Assembly: GCA_019055375.1 (NCBI GenBank)
Contig: JAHQIW010000783.1
Span: 79,801 to 143,800, forward strand
Direction: 5' to 3'
DNA length: 64,000 bases
DNA from: Parelaphostrongylus tenuis
Taxonomy: Eukaryota; Nematoda; Chromadorea; Rhabditida; Metastrongylidae
Each line of letters opens with the position of its first letter. Within the stretch, counting starts at the first letter, position 1. The notes beneath the pieces are model-generated. The model did no database searches and had not been told where the DNA came from. It saw nothing but the letters and a program-made list of their open reading frames with translations. Positions 21,869 through 32,835 of this stretch are shown piece by piece. The position numbers were made by a program, and so were the translations under genes.

Positions 21869-22245
21869 TTTTCGCATTGTCACAGTGCGCTTTACACATA
21901 TTCTTCAATAATGGTGTTGACGTCGCTGAGACGCAGACACGAGCCACCAGTTAGCAACTGCCTTCAGTGTCGCACGAGTTCTCAGAATAGAAACTGGATT
22001 CCGATGAGAATCGTGTAAAGTCCGTAATTTCTGACAAAATAAGACTAGTCTTCAAGTGTGTTAACCACTAAGCTATCGACATAAATAATTCACATGCGCC
22101 AGCTACAGCCGTATCAATGTCGATTCGTTCTCAATCAGTCGCGTGCCAGTGAAGTTCCCATCTCTCCTTCTTTATCTTCAACAGGAACATAGTAGCTGCT
22201 GCTTGCTCTGTAAACTCGTTGAGCATCACATTTTCCTCTAGCGTT

Positions 22246-24329
22246 TTAGCGAAGATTGTAATCAAGATATTGATTGTCCGTTGATGCTTTATAGCCCGAG
22301 TTATTCTATCAGACGGTGAGAACTGTTAGCATGGTACAACTTCTTCGAATGGAAGCTGAATTCCAATGGGATTTGTCTTGAAGTTCGAAATTTTCCGATC
22401 AGACAAGACTTACTTTGAAGCATTTCAATCGTTAATCTATAGGCACATGACCCACACACGTAAGCAGTGAGGTAATATGTCATTTTAGTAACGTCACTAC
22501 TTTTCGATTAGATTATATAAATTGGGGGATTTAATTGCAGGTAGTGTTATTATATCCTTGTGCTTGCGACACAAGTGGTCATCGGGTCGATACTGCTTCC
22601 GAGGTACACTAAGCTTTCCCTTTGTGGTCGGCAGATTGATACCGGATTTTTTTGAAGGAACAGCAGAACGACTTGATGTATCTTCGCGAATGATGGCGAG
22701 GACCACAGGTGCATTTAATAACCTCTAATGGTGCTTGTTGAAGCGAATATATGGAACATCCTTCAGAGACTGAGCAACGCCGAGTGCTTTATTTATCTTT
22801 CTATTTGAAGAGTGTTGGCGACTGACCAGTTTTTTTTTTCTTTAAGCACATGGAAACTGGCAGCATTTCACATAACTAGACTGAGGTTTTCCGATCGTCA
22901 TGTGAGTTAGACAAATTTCCTTCAGCATGTTAGCTGCGATTAAAGAACTATCGTACTTTGAAGCATGTTTCAAACTCATCAAGCAAATAGTTAGTGATTC
23001 CGGCTCAACTACATCAAATTACTGCTTTTAAAATCAATTATCGGATATTTAGTTAACTTGTGAGAAAATCTGAACATTTCAGAAAGTAAAGCAACAATGA
23101 GGCGCCATCTAATGGAGTGTGCAGATACATAGGTTCTTCCTTGTGGAATCTGTATACTGAAGGGCTCGCTACATATTTCCACAGGATTTTTCCATTAGTT
23201 GCCAATCTGCATAAAAAAATTACAGTATCAGTCATTTTAATGTTCAATATTTTGCGAGATTACGCCAACGTTTCGTGGCTTATGATACGGTTGTAGACCA
23301 TACTTTTCATCAATGAGCACGGTTTGATGTGTCTCACGAGTGTGTATTCTAACCAATGCGCGTTGCCATGAATGTGCTGAACATTTCATTGTATTCGCCG
23401 ACATCAATAATATCAGAAATATTGACTGAAGATGATTTGATGTCTAACACAGTTAGAAAGTGGAAGCTGTTACAAAGCACTTGATTCTCTTTTGAAATTT
23501 CTCTGTTTTATCGAAATGATTTCCTTACGTTCTCCTAGTTTGTCACATGCCTTATTAGATCAACACTTTATGATGCACCTAACGCATTAAGGGTTTCCCA
23601 CGTTCTGAATTGATCAAGTCAAAATGGGTTTATTTTCAGTTGTTTCAGTTATCTCGTGTTTCATTCACAAAGGAGTGATCATTGGGAGGGAAGTGTTGAT
23701 TGAACGTATACTGAGGCACTGGACAAGCTTCGATTTGACTTGTTTCAATTTTCATGGGTGCTATCAACGATTGCTGGACGGGATTGCGTATCAAACATGG
23801 TAATCTGCCATAAAAAAGATAGTAAATGAAATTTAAACCTTCGATGCAAAGTTTCATCAAATATTCACTTCATTTTTTTTCTTGCTCGTAAATCTGCTCA
23901 GATTTCGTCAAGAAACGGCGACTTCACACGTTTATTTTGTGAATTACCTAGTGCACAAAAATAAAACCGAACAGTGAGATAATTCCATGATCAGGCCAGC
24001 GAACTTTTCGTCATCAGATATTCCTAGCAGTAAAGAAACAATCTAAAGTAGGATATGATACAGTCTGAAAACCTTGCACGAAGCGTCATAATACATCATG
24101 GACCGACTTTTCCTTGACCTCAGCATGAGCAATCGAATCAGACTTTCTTCGTAGGGTTTAACCTGTAGCACGGAATTGTTAATGAAATTTTTTTTTTGGT
24201 CAACTCAGTGGAAGACTCATAGAAAGCGATGAGTATATGGAGAGGTTGTTTTGTGCCTAATGAAGTTAAAGTATAGATTTGCTTATATTTTTTTTCGTTA
24301 TTTTACATCCGTCTTCACAGTGATCTTTT
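22246..24329. other. no recognisable gene
   Basis: Unique-looking AT-rich sequence beyond the palindrome. The short frames (for example 22,522-22,728 and 23,645-23,860) show no known domain, and no coding pattern across splice sites is seen. Confidence 0.4.
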
Positions 24330-24556
24330 CACTCTGCGGATCCCAGTACTCCTAGCGTTCAGTCCTCTAATTGTCTTCTTCTTGAACGTTGTAGAATACT
24401 CGTTGATCGAGTATCCTTGTGATTTCGAGGATAGCCTGATTGTGTCGTTCCATGGGGCATTGTTGTTGACTTCCGAAGAGAGTTTGGGGGTGGGGTGGAG
24501 CACGGCTTCACGCGTGCCTCGTGACAAGCATCACAACCACTTGGCAACCGCTTTGT
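24330..24556 (-). mobile_element. tRNA-derived SINE, family D, copy 1
   Basis: The minus strand starts near 'ttgccaagtggttgtgatgc', resembling the A-box of Ser/Leu tRNAs (GGCCGAGTGGTT). It continues with blocks shared with 52,588-52,800, such as 'catggaacg' versus 'tatggagcg', 'tactcgatca' versus 'tgctcgacca', and 'agtactgggatcc' versus 'agtaatgggatcg'. The two copies differ widely, so the insertions are old. Confidence 0.6.
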
Positions 24557-24574
24557 TTATATTATCTTTTGGTG

Positions 24575-25425
24575 ATTAGGAGGGAACATTTGAAAAACCG
24601 ACCTCACTCGTTGATGAGGGAATTTTCATAGGAGAGTTAATAACCGCTCGAAAGCTGAGACTTGAGACTACAGCTCCACGTCGCCAATTTTTCCAACACC
24701 CCTTTGTAACGCTGTAGCATTCAGATTGAAAATTATGTTCCACACTTGCCTTTGCCTTCATTTTTATTACGCGTATGATTCGCTGGAAGACGAAAAGCAT
24801 ATCAATGTGTAGAGAAATTTTCGTAGTATCTTATTGAATTGTTTTATTCGGAGTTTCTTTCGAGGCGAAGGAAAAATCTCCCTACTTAATAACAATATAT
24901 CGATGGCCCCGCTTCGCTCCGCCCTTACCATGGCCCTCGACTTGTCGAATAGCCGGTAAATTACCTTGCCAAAAATGTAAAGCTCGATCTTATTTTCCCT
25001 GATAAACCGTAGTTCCTGGAACCAATCACATTGCTAGAATCAGAAAACATTACGCTATAGATTACAAATAGTGAGGAAAAACTCTGTTCGGCCAGGTTTT
25101 AAAGCACATCAAAAGACCAGAGGAGATCAAAAATCAGAAGAACTTTTCAAAAAGCAAACACATTTTGAGTTCTTTGAAGCTTGTGCTATGGTTTGAGCAG
25201 CAGCAGCACTCTGACGAAGGAGTTTTGTCCAGCGAAATGTAAGCGAGATAGGAGAAAAAGAACACATGGTAGTATAAATCATGATTTTATTTTGAATACT
25301 ACAGCGTTATAAAGGGGTGTTCCGAAAAACCGGCGACGTGGGTCTGTAGCGTCAAATCTCAGCTATCGAATGGTTACTGACATTCCCGAAAAAAGTTCCT
25401 CTTCAGCAAATGAGATCGGTTTTTT
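24575..25425. mobile_element. possible inverted-repeat element (R1-related ends)
   Basis: The segment 24,640-24,715 ('cgaaagctgagacttgagac' through 'acacccctttgtaacgctgt') pairs in inverted orientation with about 25,305-25,385 ('aaaggggtgttccgaaaaac' through 'caaatctcagctatcgaatg'). This suggests a MITE-like unit of about 850 bp. No transposase frame lies between. Confidence 0.45.
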
Positions 25426-25519
25426 GTTTGCTCCCTCCTAATCAGAAAGAGCCATCTATTCATTAAATGGAGGTGCTTGATTGACGGAGTTTTGGGCTAT
25501 CTGATCTCCTCCACAGGCT

Positions 25520-25575
25520 CTCAAGAAACCCCCGAAACGTCCGTCACCTGGCCGAATAAACGTCTGATGACAGCC
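25520..25575 (+). repeat. degenerate 'GAAACGTC' ribozyme-like tail
   Basis: 'cacaggctctcaagaaaccc' followed by 'cgaaacgtccgtc' resembles the decayed hammerhead/tail block also visible near 29,110 and (minus) 56,060. The CTGATGA core is not recognisable. Confidence 0.25.
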
Positions 25576-25689
25576 TCGCGTCCGACATGCGAAGAAAATC
25601 TCGTGATCTACTGAAGAACGCCGAGATCGGGAGACAGTCCGATGTTGGGAGATTGATTTTGAATGCGATCAGATTCGCAAGTGGACTGA

Positions 25690-26290
25690 GTACGGTGTGA
25701 GAGGCGGCTGCACGCGGTCGTGCACAGTGGTCGCAGTGCGGCGAGAGATCACGTGGCGTGAGGAGACGCAGTGCGCTCTCCGCTTTTCGGTGCTGAGCGG
25801 GGCGATCCGTCCGGCATTCGTTCGTTCGAGTCTCCTCGTCCGGCCCGTGTCCTCCCCTTTCGCCATCTTCTCATCCTCCAGAGGACACCCCCGATTTCGG
25901 GTGTGGTTTTAGGATTTCTCGTTTTATCGACGAAACGACGGCTCGATTGTTCTCGTAGTGTTTATTGACGAGCGCTGACGTTTAAGCCGATTTCGCCCTG
26001 TTCAGAGCCCGCTTAGCCCATGTTGACTGCCATCTGACAGTTAACCCCTGAGGCTTAGGCTAACCCCCCACCCCTCCCGGAACCCACTAGGGAAAATCCG
26101 TGAAGCCCAGATTTACGATCGCAAGACAGCTTCTCCCATTCTCATCGCTCTCCCTGAGCACTTCACTCGGGAACCACTCCCCACAGAGTACACATCGATG
26201 GGTTTTGTGCCCCTCTCCCTCTTCGAATTGTGAGCCGGAGATCACGAGACATTCCCTCTCCCCGCCCCTTCTCTTGCGAAGGTTTATTTT
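25690..26290. other. GC-rich block of unknown function
   Basis: This stretch is clearly richer in G+C and CpG than its surroundings. It ends in a pyrimidine-rich part (26,150-26,280) with overlapping frames of 65-71 codons. No protein domain or RNA gene was recognised. It could be a promoter/5' exon region or the regulatory end of a retroelement. Confidence 0.3.
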
Positions 26291-26527
26291 TTATTTTGCG
26301 TTGTTATTTTATTGATTAAGGATCTGCAGAACCTCTTACGAGGTCACTTCCATGCCGTAGGACATCTTGGTGTTCCCGTATTACTTGTTTGAGGTGTTTC
26401 TTCCCTCTTGAAGTCGCTTAGCTCCTAACACGGTAATTCCAGGAATTCATGACCGAAATTTTTCACTTTGCCTTGTATAGGAGTGGCATGATGTTATAAC
26501 TTTATATTACAGATTATTGAATGTGTA

Positions 26528-26610
26528 TAAAGTTATGAACCTTGTCAGGAGTCGAACTAGCGTCTCACCCTCTCGGATGACGCTCGCTAACCGTTGTGCT
26601 AACTGAGTTT
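26528..26610 (-). repeat. tRNA-like fragment
   Basis: On the minus strand an A-box-like 'ttagcacaacggttagcg' and a B-box-like 'tagttcgactcc' lie about 45 nt apart. The acceptor and T stems do not pair well, so this is a tRNA-derived relic rather than a working tRNA. Confidence 0.45.
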
Positions 26611-26934
26611 CTGTTCGCTGTCACACTTATCTATGATGTTTGTTTTCTGTCGAGGAGCATGCTGAATATTGTCGAAGGGGGAGGCAGTTAAATATGTTGT
26701 ATGATCCTCGTCAATCCTTTTTTTATTGCATTTTGTTCTTATGTGGTCTTATGGATACTACAAAAAGACTGGCATTGCTTGGGCTTGCTTTAGATGGATA
26801 TTCGTCTTTGATGGGATTCATCTGGACTTTGGAAAGGACAATTTCTTAGCTATCCAAGTAAGCAACGAAAAATTGCCGTGGTTGCTGTGAACTCTATGGA
26901 AGTTTTAGAGAGATTTATAGCATTTCTTCTAATT

Positions 26935-27170
26935 GGAATATCCCTCTAGGAAGATTGAGTGGTACACAGAACTAGACCCCAGGCAGGACTTGAACCCGCG
27001 GTTCACTCTCGCCCTGGGAGGCGTGCTACCACTATATCACCGAGTCCACCGCTTTGCGAGCACTGTTTCTTCGATATGAGATGTCGCGGCTGTCAACATC
27101 CGGGCAGCCTTAACGGGTTTGGTCTGGTATGCACATTTCAGCTTTGAACGCAAACAAGCCGGCACCTTTT
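26935..27170 (-). mobile_element. tRNA-derived SINE, family B, copy 1
   Basis: The minus strand has the family B tRNA-like head ('ggtgatatagtggtagcacg', B-box 'gggttcaagtcc'), the 'ttgagtggt' side and the 'acccgttaaggctgcccgg' side. It is related to copies at 47,460, 47,715, 51,863, 63,558 and 63,850. Confidence 0.65.
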
Positions 27171-27210
27171 TCTAGATATGCAACCTATATCCCTTGTAAT
27201 ACTTCTATTA

Positions 27211-27499
27211 GAGCGCACGTGGCGCAGTAGGGTGCTGTGCGTCGAACACAAGGTCGATAGTTCGACCTCGCGCTCATGGCTCACCAAGCCATCCATCCCT
27301 CCGGGGTCGTTAAATTGATAGCAGATTGGTCACAGATTTGTCTAGGAGGTTAAGCAGCACTGACTCGCTACAGCGGGAGGCCACCGCGAGTCATCGTAAA
27401 GGCCTGATATGCATTCAGTCACCTCAGACGAAATTAAAAATTGAAGGCAATTGCATTAAGCATCCCTTAGGGATTGATCAACGCCGAGAGCATTTGTCC
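27211..27499 (+). mobile_element. tRNA-derived SINE, family A, copy 2
   Basis: The head 'gagcgcacgtggcgcagtag' has matching acceptor-like 'cgcgctc' about 60 nt later. The body contains 'ccatccatccctccggggtc' and the tail 'gggattgatcaacgccg'. Part of the A-box is deleted relative to the copy at 31,676. Confidence 0.8.
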
Positions 27500-27519
27500 A
27501 TTCACTTCTGTTAGTTTTG

Positions 27520-27690
27520 ACAGCAGGCGGGACTCGAACCCGCATTTCCAGGGTCGCGTGCTTAACCAGTCTGATAACACATTTGTCCAACATGTGATAG
27601 CGTGACAGAGTTCAATATCTATACCGACTACTTAGGCCAAACCGTTGACGGTTGGTTGCTGGCAGATAGATGCGTTACAGCCTAGAAAGA
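27520..27690 (-). mobile_element. tRNA-derived SINE, family C, copy 1
   Basis: The minus strand carries the head 'gcgggttcgagtcccgcctg' (B-box) preceded by a damaged A-box region, with the 'aaccgtcaacggt' side block also present at 29,990. Confidence 0.55.
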
Positions 27691-27694
27691 GGGG

Positions 27695-27850
27695 TGGTAA
27701 AGCAGGCGTCGGTAGTGGAACCGGTTAGAACACGCGCCCCTGGTTAGGGTGAAGTGCGGGTTCCAGTCCCGGCTGACGCAGAAATTTTGCATATCACTCA
27801 GCATCACTGAGTATGTTTATAACACCAATCACCGCTGAAAGCGGTTGAAT
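27695..27850 (+). mobile_element. tRNA-derived SINE, family C, copy 2
   Basis: The head 'gtggaaccggttagaacacg' with B-box 'gcgggttccagtcccggctg' is followed by 'ttttgcatatcactcagcat' and the stem 'accgctgaaagcggttgaat'. It is head-to-head with copy 1. Confidence 0.6.
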
Positions 27851-28275
27851 AAAAAGCTTTCTGTTCGATTATATTCCTACCAATTTTTCTTCCCTTCCCC
27901 TTTCTGTAGTACTTTGTAACGCTTGTCGTCGAGTCCCAGTAGACTCGCCTTGTTACATCTATGGGTCGGCGTTCGATTCTTTTGAGTTTTTCATACGGCG
28001 CCACACTGCGGAGATCTGAATACGCCGTCACTACCCTCTTAGGGGGCTGGCCATAGAGCTGGTCGGTTCTTTTTTTTTTGTTCTTATTGGCATTCTACAA
28101 AAGTTGTGCCAGTCTGAACGCTATAACAACGTATCCGACGTTCGTTACAAAGCATTTTCGTTTGCCCTGAGCCTGCCATTCGTGATGACATAAAGAGATA
28201 TTGGCTTGGCTTTCCCGCAAGAATCTTTCGTCATCTCTGCTCATCTCTGAAGATCAATTTCTCCCTAGAAATTAT

Positions 28276-28640
28276 TCAGATTCGAGTGATTCTTCTTTCT
28301 GGAATGAAATTGGAGCCGCGGATCGTTTTTTGCCAGCCGCTAGGACATGCTCTGGCCCCAGCTTTCGATATTAATAACTTTGCGTTCGTTTTCGTCGAGT
28401 GATGAGAACGGGCGATGACGTTTCGCGCAATCCTCGTTGTCGCTTTGTTTTCCCTCGGAATCGATGACAAACATCAATCGGGCGCTTTGCTGCGTGTCTA
28501 CCAAAATGTCTTGGGCAAGTCTCTCGTGCTTGTGGTAGTGTGATTTCGAGTGAAGCAACGAGAAATAAGCTCCTTTGTCTCTTTGGTTAGCATCTGCTGG
28601 TCGTCCACGAATGGAGAATGTACTCAGCAATGACCCGAAT
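28276..28640 (-). pseudogene. unassigned frame-shifted ORF pair
   Basis: Two overlapping minus-strand frames (96 and 64 codons) read on from each other as if one coding block had a frameshift near 28,400-28,470. The residues include HYHKHERLAQDILVDTQQ. I do not recognise the family; a decayed retroelement protein is possible but unproven. Confidence 0.2.
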
Positions 28641-28824
28641 TTCAGGGATTTTTACTCCTAATCTTTATCTTTTGAGTCATATTGCAGCGAGATCCTTTGA
28701 TGATTAAGCCATCATCACGAAGTTGATAAAAATAAATCTGTTTAGCTAATTACTTGTCATTTTGAGCTGAGCTTGGCACCAGGTTTTCATGATATTATTA
28801 AAAATCCAAGCACATGCTACCGGA

Positions 28825-28945
28825 AAGAGTAAGGTCTGGGTTCAAATCCCGGCTGACGCAAACGTTTCTGCACACCACTTTACATCGTTGGGATTTATTC
28901 AAACGTCATAACACCGCAATTGTCGGTCAAATAAGGTGATTTTCG
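28825..28945 (+). mobile_element. SINE family C fragment
   Basis: This is the 3' part of the head ('gggttcaaatcccggctgac') plus the 'gcacaccactttacatcgtt' tail block. The 5' part of the tRNA head is missing or diverged. Confidence 0.5.
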
Positions 28946-29094
28946 ATTGATATTATTTATTCAGACAACTGACATCTCGGCGATTTCGCTTTATTTAGAG
29001 CCTAGAAAGATCAGCTTGTCCACGACACCTCCACCATTTCATTAAAATGTGAATATAGAGTGAAGTGGTGGTGTTTGAGTGACCGTGTTTTGGA

Positions 29095-29150
29095 CAACCT
29101 GGTCTTTCCAGGCTCTGAGGAAGATGAAATCGCGCCGAGACGTCAGCTGT
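29095..29150 (+). repeat. degenerate 'GAgACGTC' ribozyme-like tail
   Basis: 'ggctctgaggaagatgaaat' followed by 'cgcgccgagacgtcag' has the spacing of a decayed hammerhead (CTGAgGA...cGAgAC) seen near the end of some Penelope-like elements. This is weak, motif-only evidence. Confidence 0.25.
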
Positions 29151-29479
29151 TTGAATAAATGATATCATAGAGACATCTTTTCAAGCCTGGTCAAAAATGA
29201 CGAGTAATTAGTGAAAAATGCCAAGTTTAAGAGAAAGTCGGTCTTGGGTCTTATCTGGCTAGCGTTTTGACTTTTTCGTCCTCTTCAAAGCCAATGATTC
29301 CAACTGATTGTCCACAGTCGTTCTCGTCCTCAAGCTGGTCTTGGTCATCGTCGTTTGAGTCGAATCTTCTCGAGTGGACATCACTCGAACGAAGAACCTC
29401 TCACTCCGCGATACCCTTATATACGGGACGGTTGCTGGATGATGATGTCTAGTGATATCATTAGTCTTTTCACCGAACA

Positions 29480-29640
29480 AACCGTCTTGAAGTGTCATAC
29501 CTTTCGTTTTGAGTGTTTTCTCAAGACCCACGCTCTCACTTTCAATATGCCTGATAATCGTTTTTTGAGCCATGCATGTGGTCTGGTATAGGGCAACTTA
29601 TAGAGCTCGATCTTGCAGTGGTTGGTATCGTTAATGGCTA
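29480..29640 (-). repeat. decayed retrozyme-like unit end
   Basis: 'ttttgagccatgcatgtggt' and 'ctggtatagggcaact' match the 'ttatttgagccaac...catgtggtctggtaagggct' end of the hammerhead units at 46.5 and 49-50 kb. 'ctttcaatatgcctgataat' matches the block at 53,690. The ribozyme core is not kept. Confidence 0.4.
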
Positions 29641-29759
29641 GCCCAGCGCGTACTATAATAATTTAGAAAAGCAATTTTTCTTTGGCAACTTCCTTTATTT
29701 TCGAAATCATTCGAACCCAACCTTTTTTCTTGGATAATTCAACTGATACGAAGTTCAAA

Positions 29760-30040
29760 ACTAATTCTTTTTATTTAACCGCTTCTAGCGGTGTTATAAT
29801 GTTTCAAATAGATACCCATCGACGTAGTGTGATGTGCAAACTTTCGTGTCAGGCAGGACTAGAACCCGCACCTCACTCTTTCCGGGAATGCATGCTCTAT
29901 CCGTTACACTACTGACGCCCATTTTGCACATCGCTCTTTCTACGTTACAGCGCATCTATTTGTCAGCCGCCAGCCGTCAACGGCCTGGCCCGGGTATTCG
30001 GTCTCTACACTGAACCCAGTCACGCTGACAGATATTGGGT
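29760..30040 (-). mobile_element. tRNA-derived SINE, family C, copy 3
   Basis: The minus strand reads 'gcgtcagtagtgtaacggat' (A-box), then B-box 'gcgggttctagtcctgcctg'. It is flanked by 'accgctagaagcggtt' at one end and the 'gttgacggctggcggctgac' block at the other. Confidence 0.65.
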
Positions 30041-30069
30041 ATTGAAGATCAAACGTAATTCGTTTTATT

Positions 30070-30170
30070 TATTCCCGGAAAGATTAAGTTGCGGGTTCTA
30101 GTCCCACCTGACACGAAAGTTTTGCACATCACTCTACATCAGTGATACAAAGTTAATAAGTTATTTTTAT
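30070..30170 (+). mobile_element. SINE family C fragment
   Basis: It starts within the head ('tcccggaaagattaagttgc'), has B-box 'gggttctagtcccacc' and the tail 'ttttgcacatcactctacat'. It is inverted relative to the copy at 29,760-30,040. Confidence 0.5.
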
Positions 30171-30719
30171 CCTCCGACTAACGTCTCGACGTCACCGCAT
30201 TCCTTAGATCTCAGTCCGATTCAAGTCGATTGTCGCGATGGTAGCGACCTTGGGCGCTTGTGGAGAGTTCTGGTTCCATCGATTTTTCAAGTAATTTCAG
30301 AGGGTTTTTTCAAATAGGAGATTACGAGCACGCTTAGGCTTAGACTTTAAAAGGCGTTGGGATCACAACTCTCCACTTGTGAATGGCGGATCATCGCTCG
30401 AATTATGAACCTCTTTCGTTCGGTGATCATCAGTGGGGGACAATTAGCCAATCAACAACCGTCCCTATCGAAAAAGGCTTCGTCAAGTGAGGTTTTTCAT
30501 TCGAGCGCCACCCTGCCGCACCGAATTCGACTTATCGACGCGACTGCGTGGAGACAAATCGCAAAGGTTAGGGGGTATGGACACCTCGAATTGAGGCCTT
30601 GAAAAAGAGGTGGGAACCGGGCGTGAAGGTTTTAGAAGACCCTGTGTGTTAGCTTGATAATTGAAAGAAGTGAGGAGTAGACCTCTCAAGGACTTTTGAC
30701 TTCGGCACTTTATTGCGTA

Positions 30720-30800
30720 GACTGCCTTGGAGAGTGTTGAGGGGGTGGGGTTCGGTCCTAAGCACGCCGCGACGAATCTCGCAACTACTCGGTCACGGCG
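30720..30800 (-). mobile_element. SINE family D head fragment
   Basis: Minus-strand 'ggcgccgtgaccgagtagtt' resembles the Ser/Leu-type tRNA head of family D, followed by the C-rich 'gaaccccaccccct' shared with 24,500. Confidence 0.4.
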
Positions 30801-31628
30801 CCCTCTTCATAAGGACTATTGTCTAGAACTGTTTGGAGTCTATGAGAGTGCTTTATATGAGCAGCCTGTTTCCTCCTAGTCAAGGAGCGCCCTATAGTCT
30901 TCAATGTCTGCTCCAGTTTTTTAGATTTTACTTTAATTTTTTTTTTGAGAGAGAGAATCAGGCGTGTGATTTAGAATGTTGGACGCAAATGCGTACATAG
31001 CCGTTGTTGCGAAACTGTTTACGACACAGTTACTCGCTCCCTGTCGTCTCGGCGTCGTCGGTTGTGTTCAGTGACGTCTATTCTTCCGGTTCGTCTAGTG
31101 ATTGTGCCGATCTCCCTTTGTTGATGGGTGGTCTTTTTCTTTCAATTCAAATATTTCAGTGGTTAGATCCATTTTATGCCGGGTTTTTTTCTGCCTAGGG
31201 GAAATAATAGGTATAAAAACTTAGAAAAAAAGTAGAATTTAAATGGAGAAGGGAAGAAGGAATTTTCGACAAAGGGACCGAAACGAACGGAGCCAGCGTC
31301 ATTGTTTGTTATTAAAATCATTTTACAGTTGTATAATCCAGTATGATTGTCAGGAACCATAGGAATTATTGACTTAACGTGTTGGAATAATCTACGATGA
31401 CTCACACTGTGTCACAACACATTGTACGGTTAGATGAACTGCGTCCTTATCGATTGACGCCATCGATTTTTGGTTTACAGAAAGTGTTGTTGGCGTTCGA
31501 TGTTTCGGAACGCTATTTATCTTTTTTTCCTCTATAAGAACGTTACAGTTCAACCCATCCACATGTGTTCGCAAGTTTAATTCTCATTGTGATTTAGGAA
31601 ATCCTTAATTTATTTCTTTATATATCAG

Positions 31629-31630
31629 TA

Positions 31631-31675
<45 letters not shown>
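31629..31675. repeat. (TA)n microsatellite
   Basis: An uninterrupted run of about 22 TA dinucleotides lies directly before a SINE family A head. Confidence 0.95.
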
Positions 31676-31678
<3 letters not shown>

Positions 31679-31968
31679 CGCATGTGGCGCAGGGGTTAGA
31701 GGGTGCTCTGCGTCGCACACAAGGTCAATGGTTCGATCTCGCGCTCATGGCTCACCAAGCCATCCATCCCTCCGAGGTCGGTAAATTGGTACGAGACAGG
31801 TCTCAGACTTGTCTAAAAGGATAAGCAGCACTGACTCGGTTCAGCGGAAGGCCACCGCGAGTCGTTGTGAAGACCAGATATGCAATCAATCACCTCAAAC
31901 GAAGTCAAAAATTGGAGTCGAGTGCATGGCGCATCCCTCAGGAATTGATCAACGCCGGGAGCTTTATC
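31676..31968 (+). mobile_element. tRNA-derived SINE, family A, copy 3 (best copy)
   Basis: The head GAGCGC...GCGCTC forms a 6-bp acceptor-like stem, with A-box 'gtggcgcaggggttagagg' and B-box 'ggttcgatctc'. The body 'ccatccatccctccgaggtc', 'agcagcactgactcgg' and tail 'ctcaggaattgatcaacgcc' complete the element. Confidence 0.85.
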
Positions 31969-32036
31969 TTTTTATCCTTGTTTTCCTTATATATACAATG
32001 TGTATGTATCCGTCCATGTGTGCATATATGCATATA

Positions 32037-32082
32037 CATGTATATATATATGTATATATATAAGTATATATAGATATATGGA
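32037..32082. repeat. TA-rich simple repeat
   Basis: Imperfect TATA/TATG runs. Confidence 0.85.
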
Positions 32083-32084
32083 CA

Positions 32085-32430
32085 CTTTGGTGATCCGTCT
32101 TCACTGATAGTGCGAGCCCCAGCACAGGGTAACTGCTGGTTAAACGGTTTAGTTTCGTGGACTCCCGAGGAGCCTGGCGGGCTCTCTCGGATCGTCACCG
32201 ATTACGGACAGTTGCCGGCCCTTGGCTATCAGAGGGGGCCACATCGCGACTAGTAGCTACCCATGATGGCGGTCATTCCTGGTACGGTTTAGTCCTAGCT
32301 GGACTTTGCCGATGGAAACGTCGGCCTCCTTCTCAGCTTGAGTGGCCCTGCTGCGAGGTTGACCCCCCGCTTTCACACTCCGACACCCTGGAACGTCTCT
32401 CAGCCACGATGAAGTAGCAAACCATTCTGG
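32085..32430 (+). repeat. dispersed repeat E, copy 1
   Basis: It shares an ordered series of blocks with 42,530-42,830: 'ggtccgtcttca'-like start, 'ttgccggcccttg', 'tagtagctacc', 'gatacggttta'-like, 'ctcagcttg(a/g)gtggccctg' and 'aaccatt(c/t)(t/g)gg(a/g)agg'. The copies are far apart in identity. Function and transposon class are unknown. Confidence 0.65.
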
Positions 32431-32825
32431 AGGGTTATCGGTTTTATACCTTGGGAAGTATTGTCTATCCAGTTTTTATTCTTCTTGAAGCATCTTTTTT
32501 TTGACCTGTGCATTCGTCTTGAAAAGTCTCTTGATGCCTGTTGTGATGTGAAGAATTTCCATCTTCTTTTTTTCATGATTATTGATAGCTTTTGTCAAGT
32601 TATTGATAAAATTTCTTCTAACACCTCACAGTGATTCTTATCCAATCGGTGCTTATTCATTTGTTATCATTTGCCTCGTTTAGTTCCTAACGTTTTTTCG
32701 CCCACAAATAGTCGTAGTCCACATTGATTACATTTTTTTTGTTTTGTTCTGTTTTTGAATGGCAGTGGTCGTTGGTGCTGTGGTTCTTCTAGAATTTCGT
32801 CTCTAAGTAACCAAGTAATTGACTC

Positions 32826-32835
32826 GGATTTTCAG
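32826..32835 (+). promoter_or_regulatory. lis-1: candidate trans-splice acceptor for lis-1
   Basis: 'ggattttcag' is a strong nematode 3' splice site 105 bases before the chosen lis-1 start, with no upstream exon evident. In nematodes such a site before the first ATG commonly accepts a spliced leader. The use is inferred. Confidence 0.4.

Larger units (their letters stand above)
14942..22245 (-). repeat. right arm of the 14.7-kb palindrome
   Basis: Inverted copy of 7,503-14,841. It is shorter by 35 bp (one 32-bp and three single-base differences, all missing on this side). It carries the mirror set of U1 genes, RT fragments and mariner. The junction with unrelated DNA is at about 22,245. Confidence 0.97.

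Noticed and set aside
7503..22245. Palindrome dismissed as a simple assembly fold-back
   Set aside because: The flanks are unrelated, the spacer is unique and the arms differ by a 32-bp indel and clustered substitutions. An artefact remains possible but is not the best reading without read data.
31629..31675. (TA)n run as a replication origin or regulatory site
   Set aside because: Plain microsatellite next to a SINE; nothing else supports a function.
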